DNA of 64,000 nt from Dietzia sp. B32 (lineage in GTDB: Bacteria; Actinomycetota; Actinomycetes; Mycobacteriales; Mycobacteriaceae): the NCBI RefSeq assembly GCF_024732245.1, contig NZ_CP093845.1, positions 2,666,001-2,730,000 of the forward strand, in the 5' to 3' direction. Shown here piece by piece: positions 30,559-39,330 of the stretch. The translations under genes and the position numbers were made by a program. The notes beneath the pieces are model-generated. The model was not told where the DNA came from and ran no database searches. It was given only the letters and a program-made list of their open reading frames with translations. Every line of letters starts with the position of its first letter. Positions within the stretch are counted from its first letter, which is position 1.

Positions 30559-31263
30559 ATGCACGGGTTGTCTCAGACGGCTCCAAAGCGTTCAGCTAGG
30601 GTTTGGCCGACTTTCAGCGCGCTCGTAGCTGGCGTTACAGCGCTTATTGCGCTCGCACCCACCGTCAATGCGGAGGTGGACTCGAGTGTCGGCCCGAAGG
30701 GGGCGTGGGATCTACATTCGCTCTCCGAGTACGACGTGTCTGCTGAGATTGCCACTTTTAAAGAACGTCACGAGTGCTGGGACCAATTAGACATCTACTA
30801 CGACTGGGAAATAGGGATGCTCAAGAATGAGTTCGGTTACCGAACTCATTGGGCGCGCAATCCAGAAGAGCTATGGTCCGGACATTTCTTTTGGGACGGT
30901 GCGACGGTACAGGGTGAGGCGGGTTTGACATCTAATACGAACCCGACGGAGACCGAGATCTCTAGCTTAAGCGAAGCTCAGAAGGCCCAGCTGTGGGAAG
31001 AGTACACCAAGCTGGGGGGTCCTAGTTTTCCTGATATGGATGACGACGACTTCATTTCGTTTCTAGCTGTTGGCGAAGGGGCAATCTCAAATTATTACAA
31101 CGAAGACGGCTCGGTTAAGTCGTTCGAACCTGGAAACTACCCACCATCGCATTACGACGGACTGCTAGACAGTCAAGACCTTAAATTTTGCATGTACCCC
31201 GCCCGCGCTGGCGGAAGGCCATATCCATATCAATTCACGTGGTCCCGCTTCTCACGGCTTTAG
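30559..31263 (+). CDS. Secreted protein of unknown family
   Basis: 234 aa. A signal peptide (KRSARVWPTFSALVAGVTAL, then cleavage near VNAEVD) is followed by an acidic, Trp/Tyr-rich domain with LKFCMYP near the C-terminus. GAGGAG lies six bases before the ATG at 30559; an earlier ATG at 30529 would put that site inside the gene. AT-rich codon use differs from the core genome, a sign of transfer. It is a diverged paralogue of the lipoprotein at 31354: shared features are SLSEAQ/TFSDEQ before a Trp, a Y/G-x-DG turn and D-S-x-x-LKFC. I do not recognise the family. Confidence 0.7.
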   Translation: MHGLSQTAPKRSARVWPTFSALVAGVTALIALAPTVNAEVDSSVGPKGAWDLHSLSEYDVSAEIATFKERHECWDQLDIYYDWEIGMLKNEFGYRTHWARNPEELWSGHFFWDGATVQGEAGLTSNTNPTETEISSLSEAQKAQLWEEYTKLGGPSFPDMDDDDFISFLAVGEGAISNYYNEDGSVKSFEPGNYPPSHYDGLLDSQDLKFCMYPARAGGRPYPYQFTWSRFSRL

Positions 31264-31353
31264 GGATGATGGTAGAACGTCCGGGCCGCTTAATCTTCTG
31301 GTCGCCCTCTTTGAAGTCCCCTTGGGGACAGAATTCTATGACTCGGAGCAATT

Positions 31354-31947
31354 ATGACGGATCTCCACCAGCTAACACTGCCACGTACGGCTCAACGCCG
31401 GACCAGGGCTGCAATTTGGTCAGCCAGCGCCGCCGCCCTCGTCCTGTCCGGATGCGGAAACGGCGGGGACGGTGGAGCCGGAGCCTGGACGCCATTCTCC
31501 AACGACGGCAAGGTCATTCACGGCGAGGAGTGCAAGACTCGCGATGACATATATTCAACCGGAAGTTTTACATTTAGTGATCGTGAAAATACTTTCCAAT
31601 CCTTCATTAAGTCAGTTTCGCTAGTTGATGGGGCTCCAGGATTATATGATCCGAGAGCCGTACCTAAACCCGTCGATCTCCGGACGTTCTCTGATGAACA
31701 GCTAACGATGGTTTGGGAGAGCTTTCAAGGCGTCGTCGAGGCGGAGGGGCTGTCTGCCGGCACGTCATACAACTTTACGTTGGTTGGTTACGGAGACGAC
31801 GGGCGAATTGACGAATATGTGGAGGGCGAAACCTACCCGTACACTTGGGGGGATGGCCATATAGATAGCCATAAACTGAAGTTTTGCGTTTTTGTCGGAA
31901 ATCCCAGCGAGGTTGCAGACGATCAGTACCTCGGCGGCCAGGATTAA
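31354..31947 (+). CDS. Lipoprotein of unknown family, paralogue of the upstream secreted protein
   Basis: 197 aa. An Arg-rich N-region and a hydrophobic core end in the lipobox LVLSGCGNGG, so it should be lipid-anchored on the outer face of the membrane. The mature part ends in IDSHKLKFCVFVGN, matching DSQDLKFCMYP in the preceding protein. CGGAG lies six bases before the ATG. Function unknown; the pairing of a soluble secreted and a membrane-anchored paralogue is suggestive but not diagnostic. Confidence 0.7.
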   Translation: MTDLHQLTLPRTAQRRTRAAIWSASAAALVLSGCGNGGDGGAGAWTPFSNDGKVIHGEECKTRDDIYSTGSFTFSDRENTFQSFIKSVSLVDGAPGLYDPRAVPKPVDLRTFSDEQLTMVWESFQGVVEAEGLSAGTSYNFTLVGYGDDGRIDEYVEGETYPYTWGDGHIDSHKLKFCVFVGNPSEVADDQYLGGQD

Positions 31948-32026
31948 AAGCGACCATCTGTCGACAAGGGATAAGCGGTCCATCCGAAACCATTCATCGC
32001 CACCACTGATTTCGTCATTTGATTAG

Positions 32027-32323
32027 TTGGTGGGCGATGCTTGCGGGTCATATTATTTGGGGTTCGGGAGCTGCCACAAACTGGGGCGTTGCGAAGTCGG
32101 CTCAGGTCGCCTCGCTCGCGGTGTCGGAGCGGTGGGCACCCGATTAGTGGCGACATACGGCTCGCTCACCACCGCGCCGGCACCCGCAGCGTCTGACGAC
32201 TTCGCTGAGTCCTATCTGGCCCACCGTGCCGCAGAACAAGAGCGCGGCCCAGACGTCGAGTCGACATCCGGACCGCAATGGGAGTGGGGAGCCACCACCG
32301 ATTCCTCCCCCGACCCGTGGTGA
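32027..32323 (+). CDS. Short ORF ending in SSPDPW, possibly a C-terminal remnant
   Basis: 98 codons without a convincing start or domain. The C-terminal 60 residues (ASDDFAESYLAHRAAEQ; WEWGATTDSSPDPW) look coding and acidic. The same ending (TDSAPDPW) occurs at 30278-30302 beside the truncated IS21 element, so both may be tails of a larger gene lost by rearrangement. Confidence 0.35.
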   Translation: MVGDACGSYYLGFGSCHKLGRCEVGSGRLARGVGAVGTRLVATYGSLTTAPAPAASDDFAESYLAHRAAEQERGPDVESTSGPQWEWGATTDSSPDPW

Positions 32324-32344
32324 GCCTGAAAAGGCAGGGGGTTG

Positions 32345-32584
32345 TCAGCAGTACTTGTCGTACTTGTCCAACGCCTTCCACGGCTCGGGGTTGTCGTTGT
32401 CAAGGGCCGTCATCCTCAGCGCTTCGCAATCCAATGGGCTAAGACGGGTGCCACTGCTACTCGAGCTGCCGGGGCTGCGTGATGTGCTGTCGTCCTCGGA
32501 GGACGAACACATTCCCAATCCCAGCAGGAGGGCAACACCTATGGCAACGGCACAGCCGCAGCCTGCACCAGATTCGCTAGACAC
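32345..32584 (-). CDS. Small lipoprotein of unknown function
   Basis: 79 aa. A hydrophobic stretch AVAIGVALLLGLGMC ends in a Cys that fits a lipobox, followed by a Ser/Asp-rich linker and a C-terminal module DNDNPEPWKALDKYDKYC. A decayed copy of that C-terminal module lies antisense at 30315-30375. It converges on the plus-strand ORF ending at 32323. Confidence 0.55.
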   Translation of the reverse strand: MSSESGAGCGCAVAIGVALLLGLGMCSSSEDDSTSRSPGSSSSSGTRLSPLDCEALRMTALDNDNPEPWKALDKYDKYC

Positions 32585-32649
32585 CGACTAAGTATAAGTT
32601 AACGCGCGTCTTGGACCTACTTGGCTACGTCTCGATCACGGTGGGTTCA

Positions 32650-34294
32650 GACCTGAGTTGGACCTCTTGATGGGGTTTCGGGGCCAGCGGCATTCATCGC
32701 TGCTGGTCAGCGGACTTCGGGTAAGGGATTCGGGGCACTAGCCGGGCTGTAGTTTGTGGGTGTGAGCCCGTTCGTGCGGAAGGTGAAGACGTCGTCGGGA
32801 GCGACGGCGGTGCAGATCGTGGAGAAGATCCGCGGTCAGCGGAAGATCTTGGAACACATTGGGTCCGCGCACACCGAGGGCGAGCTGGCGGCGTTGATCG
32901 CGGTGGCAAGGGGCAAGATCACCGCCGGCCAGCAACCGCTGGAACTGGGCTTGGAGACGGAAGCGCAGGTCCGTTCCGGCGGGGATGCGGTGGTGCGCCG
33001 GCACTCCAGCGAACTGCTGTGGCAGACGTTGACCAGCACCTTCGACGCCCTTGGCTTCAATGCCGTGGCCGATGAGACGTTCAAGGCGCTGGTGTGCGCT
33101 CGACTCATCGAGCCGACCAGCAAACTCGATACACCTCGCGTCCTGGACGACATCGGCGTTGATGCTCCGCACTTGTCGAGCATCAAGAGGGCACTGGCTC
33201 GCTGCGTCGAACGCGACTACCGCACCGCGCTAGCAACCGCGTGCTGGGAGCACGTCACCTCCGCCGGCGGCCCGGGCGTCGCCCTGGTGCTGTACGACCT
33301 GACCACGCTGTACTTCGAGGCCGAGAAAGAAGACAGCCTGCGCAAGGTGGGCATGGGCAAGGAACGCCGCGTGGACCCGCAGATCACCGTCGGTCTGCTG
33401 GTGGCCAGGGACGGGTTCCCGCTGGATATTCACGTCTTCGAGGGCAATAGAGCTGAGACCAAGACGCTCATTCCGGTCATCACCGCCTTCCAGCAGCGCC
33501 ACCAGATCAGCGACATGGTCGTGGTCGCCGATGCCGGGATGCTCTCAGCGGCCAACCTCAACGCGCTCGAGGACGCCGGACTGTCGTTCATCGTCGCCTC
33601 CCGCACCTCCAAGGCACCGAAGGAGCTGGAGGACCACTTCGGGCGGCGTGGCAACGCCATCGACGACGGCGAGGTCGTGGAGTTGATCCGCCCGATGGGG
33701 CAGGGACGGGATCGGCGCGACCGGCGGGTGGTGTGGCACTACAAGTGGCAGCGTGCTCAGCGGGATCGCCGCACGCTCAACGCGCAGATCGACCGTGCGC
33801 AGCGGGTCGCTGACCGGTCAGAACCGCTCAAGAAGCAGCGGTTCGTCAAGGTCACTGGCCAAACCGTCGCCCTGGACGAGGCGTCGATCGAGCGGGCGCG
33901 GCAGTCGGCCGGCTACAAGGGCTACGTCACCAACATCGACTCGTCCGTGATGGACGGCCATGCCGTCGTGGCGGCGTATCACGACCTGTGGAGGGTCGAG
34001 CAGTCCTTTCGCATGGCCAAGTCTGACCTGAAGGCGCGGCCGATCTTCAGCCGCACCCGCGACTCGATCGAAGCGCACCTGACCATCGTCTTCGCCGCCC
34101 TAGCGATCGCCCGCCACCTGCAAAATCGCACCGGGACGTCGATCAAGAAGATCGTGCGGACACTGCGCCGGATCCACACCGTCGTCATCGACGTCGACGG
34201 ACACAAGCTCACCGCTCGCACCCCGCTCGACGACGACTCCCAAGCCATCCTCACAGCCATCGCCGCGGGGCACTAACGAGGTCCAACTCAGGTC
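32650..34294 (+). mobile_element. IS1634-type insertion sequence
   Basis: A 1645-bp element bounded by a perfect 17-bp inverted repeat (GACCTGAGTTGGACCTC at 32650-32666 and its complement at 34278-34294) with one transposase gene. The right flank is ISL3 transposase sequence; the left flank is not the matching continuation, and no target duplication is seen, so a deletion followed insertion. Confidence 0.85.
32762..34276 (+). CDS. IS1634-family transposase
   Basis: 504 aa DDE transposase. It has the N-terminal SPFVRKVKTSSGATAVQIVE, the first Asp in VLYDLTTLYFE, the second in VVVADAGMLS and the Glu in DLWRVEQSFRMAKSDLKARP, the IS4-superfamily arrangement. The reading frame is intact, so the element may be active. 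GTG 32762 is used; GTG 32756 is also in frame. Confidence 0.9.
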   Translation: MSPFVRKVKTSSGATAVQIVEKIRGQRKILEHIGSAHTEGELAALIAVARGKITAGQQPLELGLETEAQVRSGGDAVVRRHSSELLWQTLTSTFDALGFNAVADETFKALVCARLIEPTSKLDTPRVLDDIGVDAPHLSSIKRALARCVERDYRTALATACWEHVTSAGGPGVALVLYDLTTLYFEAEKEDSLRKVGMGKERRVDPQITVGLLVARDGFPLDIHVFEGNRAETKTLIPVITAFQQRHQISDMVVVADAGMLSAANLNALEDAGLSFIVASRTSKAPKELEDHFGRRGNAIDDGEVVELIRPMGQGRDRRDRRVVWHYKWQRAQRDRRTLNAQIDRAQRVADRSEPLKKQRFVKVTGQTVALDEASIERARQSAGYKGYVTNIDSSVMDGHAVVAAYHDLWRVEQSFRMAKSDLKARPIFSRTRDSIEAHLTIVFAALAIARHLQNRTGTSIKKIVRTLRRIHTVVIDVDGHKLTARTPLDDDSQAILTAIAAGH

Positions 34295-34774
34295 GTAGGC
34301 GTTGATCAGGCCCTGGCACAGGCGGTAGGTGACCTCCACCGCGGCGTGAGCGTCGTGGGCGACGAACGCCTTCCACAGTCGGGCCTTCTGTTTGTCTGTC
34401 AGCAGTTCCTCCCTGGTGAGCAAGGCGCGGCGGATCGCGTAGAGCGGGTCGCCGGATCTGCCGCGGTGACCGGTGGTGTACTGCTGCACGCGCTGGCGGC
34501 ACACGGTGAGCTTGTCCGCCGCGAGGTGCACGACGTGGAACGGGTCCATCACCGTCCGCGCCGCAGGCACAGCCTTGGCGGCGGCCGAGTCATAGCCGGC
34601 AAACCCGTCCATGGTCACGACCTTGATCCGGTCACGGAACACCTGGTCACGAGCGGCGAGCCAGTCGGTCAAGACTTTCGCCGAACGGCCCGGGACCATG
34701 TCCAGCAGGCGGGCCGGGCCGGTGCCATCGACCACCGGGGTGAGGTCGACCAGCACGGTGACGAACGAGCTGCT
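34295..34774 (-). pseudogene. Middle part of an ISL3-family transposase
   Basis: Minus-strand reading FVTVLVDLTPVVDGTG, RVIKVVTMDGF-like Asp motif (KVVTMDGFAGYDSAA) and VMDPFHVVHLAADKL belong to the ISL3 DDE transposase. It continues, after removal of the IS21 element, from the N-terminal part at 37120-37661. The C-terminal part is missing at the IS1634 junction. Confidence 0.85.
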
Positions 34775-34923
34775 TGTCCGCGTACACCCTGATGTGTCGG
34801 TCCGGGGACAGGTTCATGTGTAGGTCGGTGTTCGGCGTTCCGTAGTTGTTCGCCGAGGTGGGTGGGCCACCCTTGGAGTCGTCTTCCGGCAAGTTGACGA
34901 TTCCCGAAGGGTGGCCCACCTCC

Positions 34924-36285
34924 ATGATCCTGGATGAGGAGTCCTGGATGAATATCCGACGTTTCAAGCAGCTGCGTGCGACGGGCATGTCGTACGCGGA
35001 AATCGGTCGCGAGTGCGGTTGCGACTGGCGCACGGTGCGCAAGTAATTGTCCGAGGATGCCCCGGTTTCGCCGCCGTCGGCGCCGTCACGCAAGGGCACG
35101 CAGCGAATCGCAATCACCGCGGCGATCGCGGCATTGATCGATGTGATGCTGCGAGCCTGCATCGATATCAAGGCCACGGTGATCTGCGAACGCCTGGCCG
35201 ATGAGCACGATGTGCACGTGCACTACCAGCGGGTCAAGAACTACTGCCGGGCCCGCCGCCCCGAGATCCGTGCCGAGCTCGGTCTTGATGAGCCAGGGAC
35301 GGCGAGTCTGCATCGACGTATCGCCACTCTTCCCGGGGCCCAGGCGCAGGTCGACTGGGGTGATGAAGGCGATCTGCTGGGCACCGGGGTGCGCATCTAC
35401 TCGTTTCACATGACGCTGTCTTACTCGAGAGACCCGTTCTGTTGCTTCGTGACCTCAATGGATGCCGCAACGTTCTTCGACTGCCACAGGCGGGCGTTCG
35501 CCCACTTCGGCGGGGTGCCAGCGGCGATCGTCTACGACCGACTCAAGACCGTGGTGCGTCGCCATGTGGCCCCCGGTAAGGCCGTTCCGGTCACGGCCGC
35601 GGCCACCGCATTCGCCGGGCACTACGGCTTCGACATCGACGTGCTGGCTGCGTACCGGCCCACCGGGAAAGGGCGGGTCGAGCGGCAGGTCGACATCGTG
35701 CGCGAACACGTCGTGGCCGGCCGCAGTTTCCGCTCCACCGACGACGCTGATGCCGCGTTCGCCCGGTGGGTGACGATCCGCCGTAAGCAGGCGCACCGCA
35801 CCCACGGGCAAGTCATCGGCGAGGCCGCTGCAACCGATCACGCAGCCCTGGGTCCGCTCCCGGCCATGGGGTACGAGATCTTTGACGATCACGTGCGCAC
35901 TGTGGGCAAGGACTGCCTGATCTCGTTCGAGGCCAATCACTATTCGGTGCCCGCCGCCGAGGTGGCAGCCAGGATGAAAGTATTGGTTCGAGCCACCGCC
36001 GACCACGTGATGATCTGTCGTCTCGATACCCCGGCGAAGGTGTTGGCCACTCACCGCCGGGGAAGCAGAGGGCATGAGTGGATCATCGACCCCTCTCACT
36101 GGGACGGCCTGCCCGACGGAACAGGACGCGCCATCAGCCATATCCTGCCGGACGACGGCACTACGCCTGTAAAGCCCATGGGGTCGATGTCGGTACTAGA
36201 GCAGTTCCTGTCAGGAATTGAGCCGGTACCGGATATTCACCGGCCGCTGGCCTCCTACGAACTCGTGGCAGGTCAGGCATCGTGA
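34924..36285 (+). pseudogene. istA transposase with in-frame nonsense codon
   Basis: The HTH region (NIRRFKQLRATGMSYAEIGR, then CDWRTVRK) is followed by TAA at 35044-35046, where family members have a Tyr codon before LSEDAP. The same frame then continues through the DDE domain (AQVDWGDEGDLL; IVYDRLKTVV; GKGRVERQVD) to 36285. A single base change explains the stop. Unless it is read through or downstream reinitiation occurs, the transposase is inactive. Confidence 0.85.
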
Positions 36286-37055
36286 GCGAATTCGTCGTCA
36301 GTCGCATTTCCGCCGCCGCCGAGCGGCTCAAGCTACCCCATACCGCTGCCAGTGCAGCGGATGCTGCCGCCCGAGCTGAGCAGGCCCAGCTGGGCTACCT
36401 GGACTTTCTAGACCAGCTGCTCGAGGAGGAGGTCACCCACCGGGAATCGGGGCGATTCCGCAACGCGCTCAAACTCTCCGGGCTGCCACACCACAAGACC
36501 CTGGAGGACTTCGACTTCGCGTTCCAACCCGGCATCGACGCCAGGCGCCTCAAAGACCTCGCGGCGATGGAATTCGTTGAACGCAAAGCCAACGTCGCCC
36601 TGCTCGGCCCGCCCGGAGTCGGCAAAACCCACATCGCCGTGGCACTCGCGGTCACCGCATGCCGGGCCGGCCACTCGATCTACTACACAACCCTGGATGA
36701 ACTGGTTCGCAAGCTGCGCAAGGCCGACAATCTCGGCACCCTGCCCAAGCAGCTGTCGAGTCTGGCCCGGCCATCACTGCTGGTAATCGACGAGGTCGGA
36801 TACCTCCCCCTCAGTCGCGCTGAGGCAAACATGTTCTTCCAGCTGATCTCACGCCGCTACGAAAAGGGCTCCACGATCATCACCAGCAACAAGACCTTCG
36901 CCGAATGGGGCACGGTCCTGGGCGACGAAGTGCTGGCCACCGCGATCCTCGACCGGTACCTGCACCACTGCGAGGTCATCGCCATCAACGGGCCGTCCTA
37001 CCGCCTCAAAGATCGCGCAGACCTTGTCAGCAACGCTGAGGACCCGGCACCATAA
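36282..37055 (+). CDS. IstB-like ATP-binding protein
   Basis: 257 aa AAA+ helper ATPase of IS21 transposition. Walker A GPPGVGKTHIA, Walker B LLVIDEVGYLPLS and sensor region STIITSNKTFAEWG are all intact, in contrast to the broken copy at 28128. The GTG start overlaps the istA stop (GTGA). Confidence 0.92.
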   Translation: MSEFVVSRISAAAERLKLPHTAASAADAAARAEQAQLGYLDFLDQLLEEEVTHRESGRFRNALKLSGLPHHKTLEDFDFAFQPGIDARRLKDLAAMEFVERKANVALLGPPGVGKTHIAVALAVTACRAGHSIYYTTLDELVRKLRKADNLGTLPKQLSSLARPSLLVIDEVGYLPLSRAEANMFFQLISRRYEKGSTIITSNKTFAEWGTVLGDEVLATAILDRYLHHCEVIAINGPSYRLKDRADLVSNAEDPAP

Positions 37056-37119
37056 GACCCAGCCGGACACCGACACGTGAACCTGTACCCCGAACGACCC
37101 GTCACCCTGTACACGGACA

Positions 37120-37661
37120 CTGCTGCCGTCGCCGCGAACGTGCTTCCACTTGTGCTCATCGACTCCAAGGACGCGGACCCCGTCGAGGTGGCCGGGCTGG
37201 TCGTAGACCATGGTGCGGATCTTCGATAGCGCCAGGTCATTGACCAGGTCCCATCCCACCCCGAGAGCTTTCGCGACCGCGGACACACTGGTGCGATCGA
37301 TCGCCAGACGTTGCAGGATCCAGCGGGTGCAGCGGCGGGTGGTCTTGGCCCGGGCCTCGGCGAGCAACGGCGTGCGTTGCTGGAAGATCCTAGTCGTACA
37401 CTCGGTGTTCTCGCAGGTGAAGCGAGGTACCCGTACATGCAGCTTGGTCGGGCGGCCAACGATCGGCAGATCAGTGACCTTCCGTTCGACATGATCCCGA
37501 AGGCGGCCGGCCGTCCCGCACTCGGCGCAGACCGGATCCAGGCCCACCGGAGAGCAGAACAAGTGCGTGAACTCGCCGGCCACGGCGGCGTCGGTGATCG
37601 TCACGCCCAACTCGACGGTGCGGCAGATGGTGTCGGCGAGCAGGCTGGCGGTAGCGTTCAA
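37120..37661 (-). pseudogene. N-terminal part of an ISL3-family transposase
   Basis: Contains the zinc-binding N-domain (CSPVGLDPVCAECGTAGR; TCENTECTTRIF), the HTH (SVSAVAKALGVGWDLVND) and the first catalytic block VRVLGVDEHKWKHVR. It breaks at 37120 where the IS21 element is inserted. The outer IS end lies near 37725 (GGGGTCCTGGGGCG read on the minus strand). Confidence 0.88.
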
Positions 37662-37664
37662 AGC

Positions 37665-37724
37665 GGGTCCTGGGGTGTTCGATGCAAGGCGTAGGAACCT
37701 GCATCTTCACACGCCCCAGGACCC
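37665..37724. repeat. ISL3 terminal inverted repeats around the transposase start
   Basis: GGGTCCTGGGGTGT (37665-37678) faces ACGCCCCAGGACCC (37711-37724), a 14-bp inverted repeat with one mismatch at the element end. The RNA hairpin could limit readthrough into the transposase. Confidence 0.55.
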
Positions 37725-37791
37725 CCTCGACTCCCACATCACCGCGCCCTCAGCGAACCCCCGCTACGCACTCCGGATCCGGAAGGGCCGG

Positions 37792-38031
37792 TTAAGGGGG
37801 TCTGGCGTTGACGAACGTGATGACGAAGTGCTCGGGGCAGCCGTACCAGGAGTCGCCGTCTCGTGGTACTGCCATTATCCCGCGCGGGAAGAGGGCATGG
37901 CTCGTCGGCCGTATTGTGGCGGCAGATCGACGATTCACCAAGAAGCGGCGACCCTTCCGATGCAATTCCCGGCGGACCGCTACGTCCAGGACAGTATCTA
38001 ATCCGCGACTGTATCGCATGCTTCGCCGCAC
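37792..38031 (-). pseudogene. vsr: Remnant of a vsr-type mismatch endonuclease gene
   Basis: Minus-strand reading shows a Vsr-like pattern: TVLDVAVRRELHRKGRRFLV, then LFPRGIMAVPRDGDSWYGCPEH. This matches the family's PELxLRxxLHxxGxRYRV and FPRxRVAVFVDGCFWHGCPEH. The catalytic Asp before FPR and the whole C-terminal third are missing. It lies directly downstream of the cytosine methyltransferase, where vsr genes usually sit. Confidence 0.7.
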
Positions 38032-38148
38032 TCCGGGAGACGAGGCCCAGGATTGCGCTCGATTAATTAAGTGATCGCGACGAGGTGTTAGGTTATTTAC
38101 TTAGGTCCTATAACCTTTTCTGTATGCCTAGTTGCATTAAGTGGCACG

Positions 38149-39330
38149 TCAGTTCGTTGCTCCGATGAGGGTGTCCTTTTCCTGGCCTTTTTGGAAACTG
38201 ATCCCACCGCCCCTTGAGTAGCTCCACGGGGCTCGGGTGAACGCGTCAAGCCTGTCTTCGTTGATTTCTAGCCCCAGCGCAGAAGCCAAGATATGTGCAC
38301 CGAGGCGCGGCGGAATTGCATTCCCGATCTGTTGGCCAATATCTTTCCCCGACCATGGATAGTCGCGGGGGAAGGTTTGTAAGCGTCCGGCCTCGTGATA
38401 GGAGAACCTGTCCCACGTCCCACTCTCTAGCTGAACGCGGTTTCTCATGACCTTGCCAGTAACCGTTGCAGACGGCTCATCGAATCGGCGGCGCCCGCGC
38501 TTACGGGGGTCCCCGCCGCTGCCGTAGTTTGAGACGACGACGAATCCCAGCGGACGTTCAAGCGCCTTGTACATCGGAACCCACGGCTTGAGATCTTGGC
38601 CTGCCTCTGCTTTTGCGCCCCGGCGATACGAATGGTGCGTGGGGGTAGGTAGCGTGACTCGCAAATTGCCCGTGCGATTGGCGACTAACACCGCTCTTCT
38701 TCGAGTCTGAGGAACTCCAAACTCTTCGGTACGGAGAACGCCGTGGTCCACGCTGTACCCTAGCTTCTCGAGGATCTCACGGTATGCGGCCCATACTGGA
38801 AGTACCGCAGGCACCTGTTCGAGCACGATTGCGTCGAAAGGCCGGTCCGCATCGACTGCCTCCAGGATCCATCTCATAGGCTCAAGGACCAGTCCAGTTC
38901 GTTCATCATCGAGCGAATGGATGCTGTCGGAGATATCATCCCTGGCTGCCATCCGGGTTAGCAGTCCAGTGACCTCTTCCAGAGATTTACGACCGGTTCC
39001 CGGACCGGCAACAGTGAACGTCTGACACGGAGGGCCTCCTGCCAGGACAGTTGCGTTGGGGAAGTTTGCCGGGCCCAGAGTCCGCACGTCCCCCTGGATG
39101 GTGTCCAGCTTTGCAGCACTACGAGTAGCGCATGCGTTCTCGTCCAGTTCCACACCAATGGCTGGGATCCCAAGCCATGCCGCGCCCACATCTAGCCCAC
39201 CCGGACCGGCGAAAAGATCGACAATAGCTGGAGCCCGATCCGGGCTCGCAAGGGGGAGTTGCATAGGGAGGATGATAGCCGGCGCACAACGAGATCGGCT
39301 GATCCGTTCAGCATCGGCCTCTGGTTGCAC
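38149..39330 (-). CDS. C5 cytosine DNA methyltransferase (DrmMII-like)
   Basis: 393 aa. Motif I is IVDLFAGPGGLDVGAAW; motif IV is AGGPPCQTF with catalytic Cys102; motif VIII is PQTRRRAVLVA; motif X is GNAIPPRLGAHIL. Motif VI reads LEQVP in place of the canonical ENV. It probably marks host DNA as self for the DISARM-like operon, of which it is the last gene. The GTG at 39330 directly follows the drmB stop, with GGGGA upstream; an ATG at 39264 is an alternative start. Recognition site not predictable from sequence. Confidence 0.88.
   Translation of the reverse strand: MQPEADAERISRSRCAPAIILPMQLPLASPDRAPAIVDLFAGPGGLDVGAAWLGIPAIGVELDENACATRSAAKLDTIQGDVRTLGPANFPNATVLAGGPPCQTFTVAGPGTGRKSLEEVTGLLTRMAARDDISDSIHSLDDERTGLVLEPMRWILEAVDADRPFDAIVLEQVPAVLPVWAAYREILEKLGYSVDHGVLRTEEFGVPQTRRRAVLVANRTGNLRVTLPTPTHHSYRRGAKAEAGQDLKPWVPMYKALERPLGFVVVSNYGSGGDPRKRGRRRFDEPSATVTGKVMRNRVQLESGTWDRFSYHEAGRLQTFPRDYPWSGKDIGQQIGNAIPPRLGAHILASALGLEINEDRLDAFTRAPWSYSRGGGISFQKGQEKDTLIGATN

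Larger units (their letters stand above)
34775..37119 (+). mobile_element. IS21-family element inserted in the ISL3 transposase, with target duplication
   Basis: Ends TGTCCGCGTACA (from 34775) and TGTACACGGACA (to 37119) are inverted repeats. They are followed internally by a second related block (ACAGGTTCA-GTGT). The 5-bp duplication CTGCT flanks it at 34770-34774 and 37120-37124. Removing the element and one CTGCT restores the ISL3 reading frame. It carries istA (broken by a stop) and istB (intact). Confidence 0.9.

Noticed and set aside
32650-34294. Target site duplication for the IS1634-type element
   Set aside because: Flanks GGGTTCA and GTAGGCG do not match; the left flank is no longer the original target.
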